Positions 16,657 to 24,741 of a stretch of DNA of 64,000 nt are shown in pieces. The position numbers were made by a program, and so were the translations under genes. Each line of letters opens with the position of its first letter. Position 1 is the first letter of the stretch. The DNA comes from Bacteroidota bacterium. Lineage in GTDB: Bacteria > Bacteroidota > Ignavibacteria > Ignavibacteriales > Ignavibacteriaceae. The stretch is from NCBI GenBank assembly GCA_022564295.1, contig JADFLR010000002.1, forward strand, positions 161,970 to 225,969. The letters run 5' to 3'. Under the pieces are notes generated by a model. It saw only the letters and a list, made by a program, of their open reading frames with translations. It ran no database searches and was not told the DNA's origin.

Positions 16657-17304
16657 TCACTCATTTATTAAAACGTTATTAATATCAATCACTTTTGCTT
16701 TGAACCTTTTATTGTCTGCAGTAACAATATTTATTATATCTCCTGCACTGCCTTCCTGTTTACTGAAGGCATCAAATTGTATCATCACATTACCCTGCAC
16801 AATGCTTGCTTTTATTTTATCTCCAACTTTAATCAAAGGAATTTTTTCAACATCATTTTTAGTTAGGATTTCTCCTTCATTCAGATTTTTTTTACTTCGG
16901 TATGAACTTATCGATTCAATATCAGTAAAAGGTTTAGCGTGTTTGCCTGCAATATTTTGCAATGATGTTTCAAAATCTGATTTTGCCAAATCTTCTTTTC
17001 TTTTAATATCTCTTACAGTTACCAAAACATTTTTGTACAATTTTAATTTGACGGTAATATAAGATTGAGCTGTCCGATTGTTCTTTACAATATGTACCGG
17101 AACATAGGCAAGGTTTCCGCTAAGTTTTAAATCTTTTCCATTCAATATCTTAATAGAAGAATAGTTTGATGGTATTTTTAATATCTCATATTCATATTTC
17201 TCATAACCTTTCAGATGGATGCTCAGATAATCAGCAAGGTCATCCCGAATATCTGAACCAGAAGAGTTAAATAAGAATAATATTGAAAGCAGTAATACTA
17301 ACAT
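16657..17304 (-). CDS. flgA: P-ring assembly chaperone FlgA
   Basis: A periplasmic chaperone needed for P-ring formation. 215 aa; signal peptide in residues 1-14. The C-terminal SAF-type domain is typical: VTVRDIKRKEDLAKSDFE, LNEGEILTKNDVE, then VKVGDKIKASIVQGNVMIQ and GSAGDIINIV. It lies between flgG and flgH, in the common flgG-flgA-flgH-flgI order. Confidence 0.92.
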   Translation of the reverse strand: MLVLLLSILFLFNSSGSDIRDDLADYLSIHLKGYEKYEYEILKIPSNYSSIKILNGKDLKLSGNLAYVPVHIVKNNRTAQSYITVKLKLYKNVLVTVRDIKRKEDLAKSDFETSLQNIAGKHAKPFTDIESISSYRSKKNLNEGEILTKNDVEKIPLIKVGDKIKASIVQGNVMIQFDAFSKQEGSAGDIINIVTADNKRFKAKVIDINNVLINE

Positions 17305-17307
17305 TAT

Positions 17308-18108
17308 CTATCCCCTTTTAAGATTATTTGCCATCGCCATCATTTCCTCCACAGTTTTTACAACTTTGGAGTTTATTTCATAAGCCCGCTGTGCAGTTAT
17401 CATTGCAATCATCTCTTCAACAATATCAACATTCGATGATTCAATATAACCCTGATGTATTTCACCAAACCCTGTCTCGCCCGGCGTTCCTATAAGCGGC
17501 TGCCCCGATGCCTGGGTTTCTACAAAGATATTATCACCTATTGCTTTTAACCCTGCTGGGTTAATGAATCTTACAAGTTCGATATCGCCAACAGTAAAAC
17601 TATCGCCGCCCGGTTCATTACTTTCAATGGTACCGTTTCTACTTACAGTAAAACCAAGAGTATCTTCATTGAATGAAATTTGTGGTTCAAGAAGGTAGCC
17701 GCCGGCTGAAACTAACTGCCCGTCGCCGTTTAATTTAAATGTGCCATCTCTCGTATAAACAATTGAGCCATCGCTTTTTTGTAATTGAAAAAATCCGTCA
17801 CCAGTAATTGCTAAATCGAACTGATTATTTGATTGAATAATATCTCCCTGCTGGAATATTTTAATATTAGAAGAAGGTTTTACACCAATTCCCACTTGAA
17901 TATATTTATTAGATACATCCATAATTCCGGGTTCGGTTGTGGTTAATGGATTCGTAGAAACTTGTTGGTACATCAAATCCTGAAATTCAGGTTTATTCTT
18001 TTTAAATCCGTTTGTGTTAACGTTTGCTATGTTATTAGCAATTACCTCTATATTAAGCTGTTGTGCGTACATCCCCGATGCTGCGGTTCTCAGTGCTCTG
18101 TTTGGCAT
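17308..18108 (-). CDS. flgG: Distal rod protein FlgG
   Basis: Main distal rod subunit, 266 aa. Has the rod N-terminus ALRTAASGMYAQQLNIEVIANNIANVNTNGFKK, the inner motif TRDGTFKLNGDGQLV and the C-terminus SSNVDIVEEMIAMITAQRAYEINSKVVKTVEEM. A strong ribosome site (AGGAG) precedes the ATG. It follows flgF after 16 bp. Confidence 0.97.
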   Translation of the reverse strand: MPNRALRTAASGMYAQQLNIEVIANNIANVNTNGFKKNKPEFQDLMYQQVSTNPLTTTEPGIMDVSNKYIQVGIGVKPSSNIKIFQQGDIIQSNNQFDLAITGDGFFQLQKSDGSIVYTRDGTFKLNGDGQLVSAGGYLLEPQISFNEDTLGFTVSRNGTIESNEPGGDSFTVGDIELVRFINPAGLKAIGDNIFVETQASGQPLIGTPGETGFGEIHQGYIESSNVDIVEEMIAMITAQRAYEINSKVVKTVEEMMAMANNLKRG

Positions 18109-18124
18109 AGTTATTCTCCTTTAT

Positions 18125-18832
18125 TTATACTCTTCCAATTTCATTTGCTTTTTCCAAAGATTTATCCAAAAAGTTTATCATCTTGTAAGATGATTGATAA
18201 TCTATATTAGTTTTAATCATTTCTTCCATCTCTACAATGGGGTTTACATTTGAGTCTTCTAAATATCCCTGCATTATCTGGTAGGAATCTTCATCAACAG
18301 GAATAAAATCACCTGTAATAGATAAAAAATTCATGTTGCTGTATCTCCTTAATGATAAAGGATCATCGCTCTGCATTATCAATAGATTATCAACTAACTG
18401 CTCACCCACATAAATTTCACCGTTACGTAAGACTCTCAGTTCTTTATTTTCATCAAACAGAAAATCATTTAAATTAATTGGTCCTTTTATGCCCATTAGT
18501 TTATTACCATTATCGTTAACAATAAATCCATCATCAGAAACAGTGAAATTCCCATTCCTTGTAAGATAAGTTGAGCTAGGAGTTTCCACAACAAAAAACC
18601 CTGAACCTGAAATTGCAAAATCAAGCGGGCTTGAAGTTTTTGTAAGACTGCCTTGCCTGAAATCAGTAAATTGTACCATCTGAGAGTTACCTGCACTTAT
18701 CATCATCTCTTCAAAAGGTATCTCTCTTTTATAACCGGTTGTATTTATGTTTGCAAGATTGTTAGCAATGTTGCTCATTCTTCGGAAGCCATTATTTAGA
18801 CTTCTCGCGGCATAATAAATTCCTTTTATCAT
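18125..18832 (-). CDS. flgF: Proximal rod protein FlgF
   Basis: A rod protein of 235 aa of the FlgF/FlgG family, shorter than FlgG. It has the N-terminal SLNNGFRRMSNIANNLANINTTGYKR motif region, TRNGNFTVSDDGFIV and the C-terminal SNVNPIVEMEEMIKTNIDYQSS. It is preceded by a 64-bp gap and a good ribosome site (AAAGGAG), so a promoter may lie in the gap, although no clear one is visible. Confidence 0.9.
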   Translation of the reverse strand: MIKGIYYAARSLNNGFRRMSNIANNLANINTTGYKREIPFEEMMISAGNSQMVQFTDFRQGSLTKTSSPLDFAISGSGFFVVETPSSTYLTRNGNFTVSDDGFIVNDNGNKLMGIKGPINLNDFLFDENKELRVLRNGEIYVGEQLVDNLLIMQSDDPLSLRRYSNMNFLSITGDFIPVDEDSYQIMQGYLEDSNVNPIVEMEEMIKTNIDYQSSYKMINFLDKSLEKANEIGRV

Positions 18833-18896
18833 TTAAGTCTCCTTTCTAATTATGAAATATTCTACACATATTTTTGTTATTCAATTTCTGTTTGTA

Positions 18897-19589
18897 TTAA
18901 ATACTATATGCTTTATCCATTTCGATAGATTTAATTTTAGAAGCCAATAACAATTCACCTTTAGATATTTTCAGTCTTTTGGCTGTCTTAGAAATATTAT
19001 TATCAAATTCATTTAACAGTTTTCCAGTTGGTCTATCTTTGGGGCTGTAAACCTTTTTTCTTCCACTTATAAAATTGCTGCGTATGTTTTTTTCATTATT
19101 ACTTAATAATTTTGTATAAAGTGATTTTCTTAGTTCACATAATTCTTTGTCTTCATTAAAAAGGGGTTCTTCATTCCTAATCATTTCAATTTTCATCTTT
19201 AAAAGATGGTAATCATCATCAGCTTTAATTTCTTTCCGCGTAAATCGTCTGGACAAAATGATAAGTAATAATGTAATTGCAACAGCGATAAAAACTAATA
19301 GCCCTAAATCCATATTACTAAACACCTTTGGTTTGCTTACGTATTTGCGCTCAAGAATTTTTGAAGTGCTGATCTTAATCTTATCGCTGCTTTGCTGAGA
19401 AGAATACAACCATAGTTGTTTTTGCCTCGCTGCTTCCATCTGCCCTGTTACAATTTCTTTAATATTTATAATACTACTTTCATCGTTGTACTGTGAAGCA
19501 AATAGTGTATCGCTTTCACTGCCTGCATAAATAAAGCTTGAATTGATAAATAGAAAAACTATAAAAATTATTTTTACTTTAATTACCAT
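18897..19589 (-). CDS. Unknown membrane protein of the fliA-flgF region
   Basis: A 230-aa protein, not recognised. It has a signal peptide (1-22, ending YAG), a periplasmic stretch of about 70 residues, one membrane helix (about 95-113) followed by RRFTRKE, and a cytoplasmic domain of about 115 residues. The last 40 residues (FDNNISKTAKRLKISKGELLLASKIK, in part) look like a short helix-turn-helix or adaptor segment. The ATG has a strong ribosome site (AGGAGAGG) and lies inside the end of the upstream pseudokinase gene (11-nt overlap). Its topology would allow contact between the envelope and a cytosolic partner. Confidence 0.7.
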   Translation of the reverse strand: MVIKVKIIFIVFLFINSSFIYAGSESDTLFASQYNDESSIINIKEIVTGQMEAARQKQLWLYSSQQSSDKIKISTSKILERKYVSKPKVFSNMDLGLLVFIAVAITLLLIILSRRFTRKEIKADDDYHLLKMKIEMIRNEEPLFNEDKELCELRKSLYTKLLSNNEKNIRSNFISGRKKVYSPKDRPTGKLLNEFDNNISKTAKRLKISKGELLLASKIKSIEMDKAYSI

Positions 19590-20877
19590 TTCCTCTCCTT
19601 TGAACAGGAAAATTCAATACTATTGTTGAGCCGGTATCAGGATTGCTGTTTGTTTGGTAGCTGCCTTCATGTTTTTCCATTATACTTCTTATTATTCCTA
19701 TGCTTAAGTCCTCATCTACTTCTAAATTCTTAGAGTCGAGGGTGTTGAGATAACCGGTAAAAACAACTCTTAAGGAAATAAAATTATTACTGTACTTTGT
19801 TTGCAGCAATATTCCACCATCATTTACATCAGCGGATAGAATTATTGCAAAAATGTTTGTTAAAAGTTGGTAGATATAATCCCTGTTACTAATAACCATA
19901 GGAACATCTCTTTGAAGATCTAATATAATTTCATAATTCTTATTACAAATCGAAGATTCAATTATCTTATAATATTCTTTTAATAGTGCATTTATGTTTA
20001 TTGGTTTAAGTGATACGCTTTCATCTTCACGTCGAGAAAATTTCATCAGGTTGGAAATAACTTTAGTTACCTGGTCAATCTGTTCTTTAATTATCCTAAT
20101 CGATTGCTGGTTAGAAATATTATTTTCTAATGCAAGCATATCGGTATAACTTAATATTACCTGCATTGGATTTAATATTTCTTCCACAGCTCCAATTGCC
20201 ATTTCACCGACTGCTAAAAGACGGTTATCGTTTAACATTTTTGACTGATACAACTGGAGTTCTTTAGTAGCCTCTTTTGCCTGAAGTTTATGCAGAATCG
20301 ATTCAATTTTTAAGAGTGCAATAATAAGAGAGGACTGTACAATATTATAGTTGGTGTCATCGTTTATAAAAACATCCGACAAAGCTGTTAGAAGCAAAAT
20401 ACCTTTTCTTTTATTCCTTTGAAATATTGGAATTATAATTAATTTTGTTAGGTTACCGTTTACCGTATAAGTTACCAGTTCAGTAAACTTTGAACTTGTA
20501 TTGTTCTCAAAAATCCAGTCAATGGAACCTTCGTTATTTAAGTGCGTTATAAAAGAAATTATATTGCCGTTATTATTAGTACCGATTGGATTTAATTGGT
20601 TTTTTGTTTTATTAAAGAAAAAAAGCTGCGCATTACTTACTTCTAGATTCTGCTTTAAGAATCCGCTAAGTTCTTCCGTAGTTTTTATTATAGTATCAGT
20701 CTTTTCAACAGCTTTTTGAAATGCAATTATATTGTTTAAATCATTTGTATACGCATCCCGATTGAAATTGTGATTATCCTCCGGATAAGCTAGTCGTACC
20801 TTTTCTTGATTATTGCCATTATGCAAAGTGCCAAGAAACGGTCTGTACTCAATTTCAGTGTCTTTAACTATTCTCAT
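19579..20877 (-). CDS. GAF-histidine-kinase-like pseudokinase
   Basis: A 432-aa cytosolic protein. Residues about 50-195 look like a GAF sensor domain. Residues 205-290 form a DHp-like helix pair; the H box, normally GVAHEINNP, reads GAVEEILNP, so Glu232 (GAA) replaces His. The catalytic domain is also degenerate: the N-box Asn is kept (QLLTNIFAIILS), but the G1 box (DTGxG) reads VFTGYLN and the G2 box (GxGLGL) reads EDLSIGIIR. It is therefore unlikely either to bind ATP normally or to be phosphorylated on His. A role as an inhibitor or scaffold for a real kinase is possible. It lies between an HDOD gene and an unknown membrane protein gene. Confidence 0.8.
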   Translation of the reverse strand: MRIVKDTEIEYRPFLGTLHNGNNQEKVRLAYPEDNHNFNRDAYTNDLNNIIAFQKAVEKTDTIIKTTEELSGFLKQNLEVSNAQLFFFNKTKNQLNPIGTNNNGNIISFITHLNNEGSIDWIFENNTSSKFTELVTYTVNGNLTKLIIIPIFQRNKRKGILLLTALSDVFINDDTNYNIVQSSLIIALLKIESILHKLQAKEATKELQLYQSKMLNDNRLLAVGEMAIGAVEEILNPMQVILSYTDMLALENNISNQQSIRIIKEQIDQVTKVISNLMKFSRREDESVSLKPININALLKEYYKIIESSICNKNYEIILDLQRDVPMVISNRDYIYQLLTNIFAIILSADVNDGGILLQTKYSNNFISLRVVFTGYLNTLDSKNLEVDEDLSIGIIRSIMEKHEGSYQTNSNPDTGSTIVLNFPVQRRGNGN

Positions 20878-20925
20878 ATTAATAATCGGAATTAATGTTA
20901 TAAAACTTTGTTTGGTAAATAATAT

Positions 20926-21792
20926 CTATAAATAGGTTCCGCTTTTAGTGTTTTCTTTATTCATGATCTCGCGCAATACATCCAGATATACAAACGGAAG
21001 CCGTCCATCAAATTCACCCTCATTTAACCTTAGTATTGAAATACACTCCCCATCTAATTCCAAATCTTTATCCCAAAAATTGTTACTCATTCCAATTCCG
21101 TTTATCATAAAATCAGATAAATGGATTATAGAAGAAGCAATTATTCCTTCACCGGCAGAAGATGGTAAGTGATGGAATTCAACCGCCTCTGAAATTATTT
21201 CCGGCAAATTCCATTTATCTATCAATATCTTTCCTATCTCCGAATGATTTAAGCCAAGTGTAATTTCCTCAGCTTTTTGAACAGGGAAGCCATCTTGTTT
21301 AACCAACAGTTTTAATTCATCGAATTCTTCGGGAAAGAAATACCTGATCACTAAAATACCAATGTCGTGTAAAAGCCCTGCAGTAAAAACTTCTTCAGGG
21401 TTTCTATAATCCAGATCTTCTGCAATTGCTTTTGCTGTATTTGCTACAAGTATAGAATGCCTCCAAAAATATTTTCTGTACCATTCATTTATATCATGCG
21501 ATTTTAACAAATTATTTTTTTCTGTTTCAGCTACTATGCTCTTTATCTTCTCTAATCCAAGCATAATAATTGCACGCTCAATGTTGTAAATTCTTTTTGG
21601 TATTATGTTAAGTTTAGAGTTTGCTATGCTTAGAACTTTTGCTAGGAGCCCATGGTCTCTTTGAATAATCTTCGCAAGACTTCCAAAGTTTGCATTAGGA
21701 TTTTTTAATAAGAATAATATTTCACTTATCATTTCCGGATCAGCAGGCATACTATCAATCTGTTTTATCAAGGCGATTGTTTTTTCTTTCAT
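20926..21792 (-). CDS. HDOD-domain protein
   Basis: A single-domain HDOD protein of about 288 aa, with the core DSMPADPEMISEILFLLKNP and an HD-like site (GLLHDIG, later HSEIGKIL and EFHHLP). HDOD proteins are signalling proteins of mostly unknown biochemistry, often linked to motility and c-di-GMP pathways. Two starts are possible: GTG at 21822, which overlaps fliA by 17 nt, or ATG at 21792; neither has a clear ribosome site. It directly follows fliA. Confidence 0.85.
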   Translation of the reverse strand: MKEKTIALIKQIDSMPADPEMISEILFLLKNPNANFGSLAKIIQRDHGLLAKVLSIANSKLNIIPKRIYNIERAIIMLGLEKIKSIVAETEKNNLLKSHDINEWYRKYFWRHSILVANTAKAIAEDLDYRNPEEVFTAGLLHDIGILVIRYFFPEEFDELKLLVKQDGFPVQKAEEITLGLNHSEIGKILIDKWNLPEIISEAVEFHHLPSSAGEGIIASSIIHLSDFMINGIGMSNNFWDKDLELDGECISILRLNEGEFDGRLPFVYLDVLREIMNKENTKSGTYL

Positions 21793-21805
21793 ACCATAAT
21801 TATTT

Positions 21806-22444
21806 TTAACCTTGACGTTCACTAAGCACCTGTAAATTTTCTTTTAAAACTTTTACAACCTGTGAATGTATTTGTGAAATCCTGGATACGGTTATATTTA
21901 ATATTTTTGCTATCTCTTTGTAAGTGAGACTTTCATAGTAGTACAATGTTATAACCAATCTTGCTTTTTCCGGCAGTTTTTTTATTGCCTGTATCAGGAA
22001 TTCTTTTTCGTCATTTTTTGCTGTTGTATCTTCCGGCGATTCTTCCTCGTTTGGAATTGTTTCATATAATAAATATCCATCTTCCTGATCGACAGGCTGA
22101 TTTAAAGATACATTTGTATAATAAGGTTTATTTCCGTCTCCGTATGCTAATGCTCTTGGTTTAATCTGAATCTTTCTTAATTCATCAATAATTTTTCCTC
22201 TAATTCTTTGGATGGCATAGGTTTCAAATTTTGTCCCGTATTCAGGATCGTATCGATCAATTGCTTCACTTAATCCTTCAATCCCAAATTGGAAAAAATC
22301 GCCTGTATTCATTATATCTAATTTTGCGAACTTAGATTTTTTTATTACGTAATGAACTAGGTCAGTATACTGCTTAATAATATTCTTCTTCAAATCAGAA
22401 TTTGGATTGTTTTTATATTCTTTCCACATTTCTGAATTATTCAT
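21806..22444 (-). CDS. fliA: Flagellar sigma factor FliA (sigma-28)
   Basis: A sigma factor of 212 aa for late flagellar genes. Region 2 (DFFQFGIEGLSEAIDRYDPE, then TYAIQRIRGKIIDELRK) and region 4 (YYESLTYKEIAKILNITVSR) are complete. It is held inactive by FlgM (51641-51898). The fliC promoter at 55338-55365 fits its consensus. Confidence 0.95.
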   Translation of the reverse strand: MNNSEMWKEYKNNPNSDLKKNIIKQYTDLVHYVIKKSKFAKLDIMNTGDFFQFGIEGLSEAIDRYDPEYGTKFETYAIQRIRGKIIDELRKIQIKPRALAYGDGNKPYYTNVSLNQPVDQEDGYLLYETIPNEEESPEDTTAKNDEKEFLIQAIKKLPEKARLVITLYYYESLTYKEIAKILNITVSRISQIHSQVVKVLKENLQVLSERQG

Positions 22445-22455
22445 TTTTTACATCT

Positions 22456-22671
22456 TTATTTATTCTGAGATGATTTGTTTCCATTTTGAAATTTGTTTTG
22501 GTTTATGGCTTTAATAAAAATCAACGCTACTGCGCTTATTAATATTGAAGATAGAATAAACACTATCAGTGATCTGATTAATACATCAAGTAACGGCATT
22601 CCTCTTTGAACGAAAAAAATAATGGAAAGAGAAAATAACAGTAACCCTATTCGATAAATTATTTTATTCAT
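22456..22671 (-). CDS. Small two-helix membrane protein
   Basis: A 71-aa protein with two hydrophobic segments (about 6-22 and 30-53) separated by RGMPLLDVLIR, and a short polar Asn/Gln/Lys tail. It is not recognised. It lies between flhG and fliA, 11 bp from the fliA start, in the same direction. Confidence 0.6.
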   Translation of the reverse strand: MNKIIYRIGLLLFSLSIIFFVQRGMPLLDVLIRSLIVFILSSILISAVALIFIKAINQNKFQNGNKSSQNK

Positions 22672-22777
22672 TTTACCTTAATAGAAATAGTAATTGAGAA
22701 AAGACAAAGATTATACCACCGATAAAAGATAAAAAGACGTTAAAATGGTTAATTATCAGGCATTTTTGATATGATAA

Positions 22778-23611
22778 TTAGTACGGCTGCGGAATATTAG
22801 CCACTTGGATGAATTCAGATAAAGCAACAGAAATTTTTGAAATCTGACGATAAACAATAGAGTTTGAATTTTCTTTCATTAAAAGTTTTTGGGAGGTGAT
22901 TGATTTGTAAACTAAGGAATCAAAATTTACATATCCCAACAAATTTAATTTTTCATTTAAAAAATGTTCAGAAGCAGTACTGATATTATTAAAAGTTATT
23001 CTGCTTTCTTCTTCATCCGAACACTTATTAATTATTACAAATTTATTAATGTCACAGTTATGTTTGTTTAACATTTTTACAATTACATAAGCATCCATTA
23101 CTGCAGTTGGCTCCGGAGATGTTATAAGCACAATTAAATCCGAATTCAACAAAATCTCCATTTGCTGAACATCATTAATTTGTCCCGTATCAATAAAAAT
23201 GAAATCGTAGTTAACCGATATTTTTTTCAACTCATTTATTAGCGATTCAATTTTTCTTTTTATAAAACCTTTCATTTCTATCGCTCCGGAATTACCGGGC
23301 AGCAGAAAAAGATTATTATCAACCTTAGTAATAATATTGTTTATTAAACTCCTGCCTTCAAAATAATCTTTTATGTTTTTAGGCGGAAGTATATTTAAAA
23401 GAATGTGTGCATTTGCAAAATTCAAATCAAGATCTGCATATAAAACTTTCTTGCCCTTGCTGCTAAGAGAATAAGCCATGTTTAATGAAAGCACACTTTT
23501 ACCTGCCCCTCCTTTACCGGATGTAAATGCAACCAGGTTTCCAGCAGATTCCTGCCTGTTTAACTTATTAAGATCATTTAGTTCAACAATTCTTTTTAAC
23601 TGCCCAATCAC
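22778..23611 (-). CDS. flhG: Flagellar number regulator FlhG (MinD-like ATPase)
   Basis: A membrane-associated ATPase that limits flagellar number and acts with FlhF. 277 aa with a deviant Walker A SGKGGAGKS at the start, ADLDLNFANAHILLN, and FLLPGNSG. It starts with GTG immediately after flhF (TAGTG overlap). Known FlhG proteins carry an N-terminal DQAxxLR motif that activates FlhF. Here the N-terminus reads MIGQLKRIVELND, which keeps a Gln but not the full motif. Confidence 0.92.
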   Translation of the reverse strand: MIGQLKRIVELNDLNKLNRQESAGNLVAFTSGKGGAGKSVLSLNMAYSLSSKGKKVLYADLDLNFANAHILLNILPPKNIKDYFEGRSLINNIITKVDNNLFLLPGNSGAIEMKGFIKRKIESLINELKKISVNYDFIFIDTGQINDVQQMEILLNSDLIVLITSPEPTAVMDAYVIVKMLNKHNCDINKFVIINKCSDEEESRITFNNISTASEHFLNEKLNLLGYVNFDSLVYKSITSQKLLMKENSNSIVYRQISKISVALSEFIQVANIPQPY

Positions 23612-24741
23612 TAAAGCACCTTTCCAGTGTAAATTAATTTTGCCATATAACCCGCATCAGCAGAGATGATATCATCAGGTATAACCTGCCCATTTGTTAA
23701 AAATATGGATGGTACATTTATTTTAGTTATTAAGTTCAGTAAATTTCCGAACGCAACACCCTCATCAATTTTTGAAAAGATTACTGAATCATAATTAAAT
23801 ATTGTGAATTTATCTGCTATATCAAGTAATGTTTTTGTGGAAGAGGTTGCACTCATTACAAGATAGGTCTCATCGACATTAGCGTTAGTTAAAAATTCCT
23901 TAGCCTTCGTAAGAAATTCATCATTCTTCTGACTTCTTCCTGCGGTATCAATGAACACAACGTCTTTGCTGCTGAATTGTTTCATTATTTCATTCAGATC
24001 TTTTGGTTCATAAGCCACGAGCATATCAATATTGCTTACATCAGAAAAAACCTTTAATTGATCTAATGCTCCGATTCTATAAGTATCGATGGAAATTAAT
24101 CCTACATCCAGATTGTGAAGAATTTTTGATATGATAGCTAACTTAGCGATGCATGTTGTTTTCCCAACACCTGTTGGACCAACAAGGGAAACTACTTTTG
24201 GATTTAAACCTTTTGAAACATTAAATTCTTTCGTTGGTATCATAGATGCGATGCTCGAAATTATATGATTATCGAGATTACTTGTATAAATTATCTTACC
24301 GTATTTTTTTAGTTGTAAGATTATCTTTTTAATAATCAGCTTTTCAATTTCTTCTTCTTCAAGTTTTTTAATTGTTTTTTCTACAATCGATTTGAAAGAC
24401 TGCGGTGTTTCAATTTCTGCATCTGTTTTCTCTCTCAATTTCCGCACCCCAATCTGGTCTTCAATTTCAGTGGAGTTTTTAAATACTTTGTTTGAGATTT
24501 TTTGAAGTTCTTCTTCAAAACTTTTATAGATTTCTTCTTTTTTTGCTTCTGTATGATTTGATGTTTCATGGTATGTGACAACATCCTCAATACCGGCAGT
24601 CAATTCAAACATTTTTTGACCGGGATAGCCACTCTCTCTTATTACACGTGTACTAAGTATGAGTGCTTCATCCCCCATTTCGTTTTTCATTTGCTCGGTT
24701 GCGCTTTTAAGAGTTGGAGCGATGTATTTTTTAACTTGCAT
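23611..24741 (-). CDS. flhF: Flagellar SRP-type GTPase FlhF
   Basis: A GTPase that sets flagellar position. 376 aa: N-terminal B domain (VKKYIAPTLKSATEQMKNEMG), a helical N region, and the SRP-type G domain with P loop GPTGVGKTTC, then SIDTYRIGALDQLKVF and VVFIDTAGRSQKN. The start overlaps the flhA end by 11 nt. The presence of FlhF and FlhG suggests polar or otherwise position-controlled flagella. Confidence 0.95.
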   Translation of the reverse strand: MQVKKYIAPTLKSATEQMKNEMGDEALILSTRVIRESGYPGQKMFELTAGIEDVVTYHETSNHTEAKKEEIYKSFEEELQKISNKVFKNSTEIEDQIGVRKLREKTDAEIETPQSFKSIVEKTIKKLEEEEIEKLIIKKIILQLKKYGKIIYTSNLDNHIISSIASMIPTKEFNVSKGLNPKVVSLVGPTGVGKTTCIAKLAIISKILHNLDVGLISIDTYRIGALDQLKVFSDVSNIDMLVAYEPKDLNEIMKQFSSKDVVFIDTAGRSQKNDEFLTKAKEFLTNANVDETYLVMSATSSTKTLLDIADKFTIFNYDSVIFSKIDEGVAFGNLLNLITKINVPSIFLTNGQVIPDDIISADAGYMAKLIYTGKVL

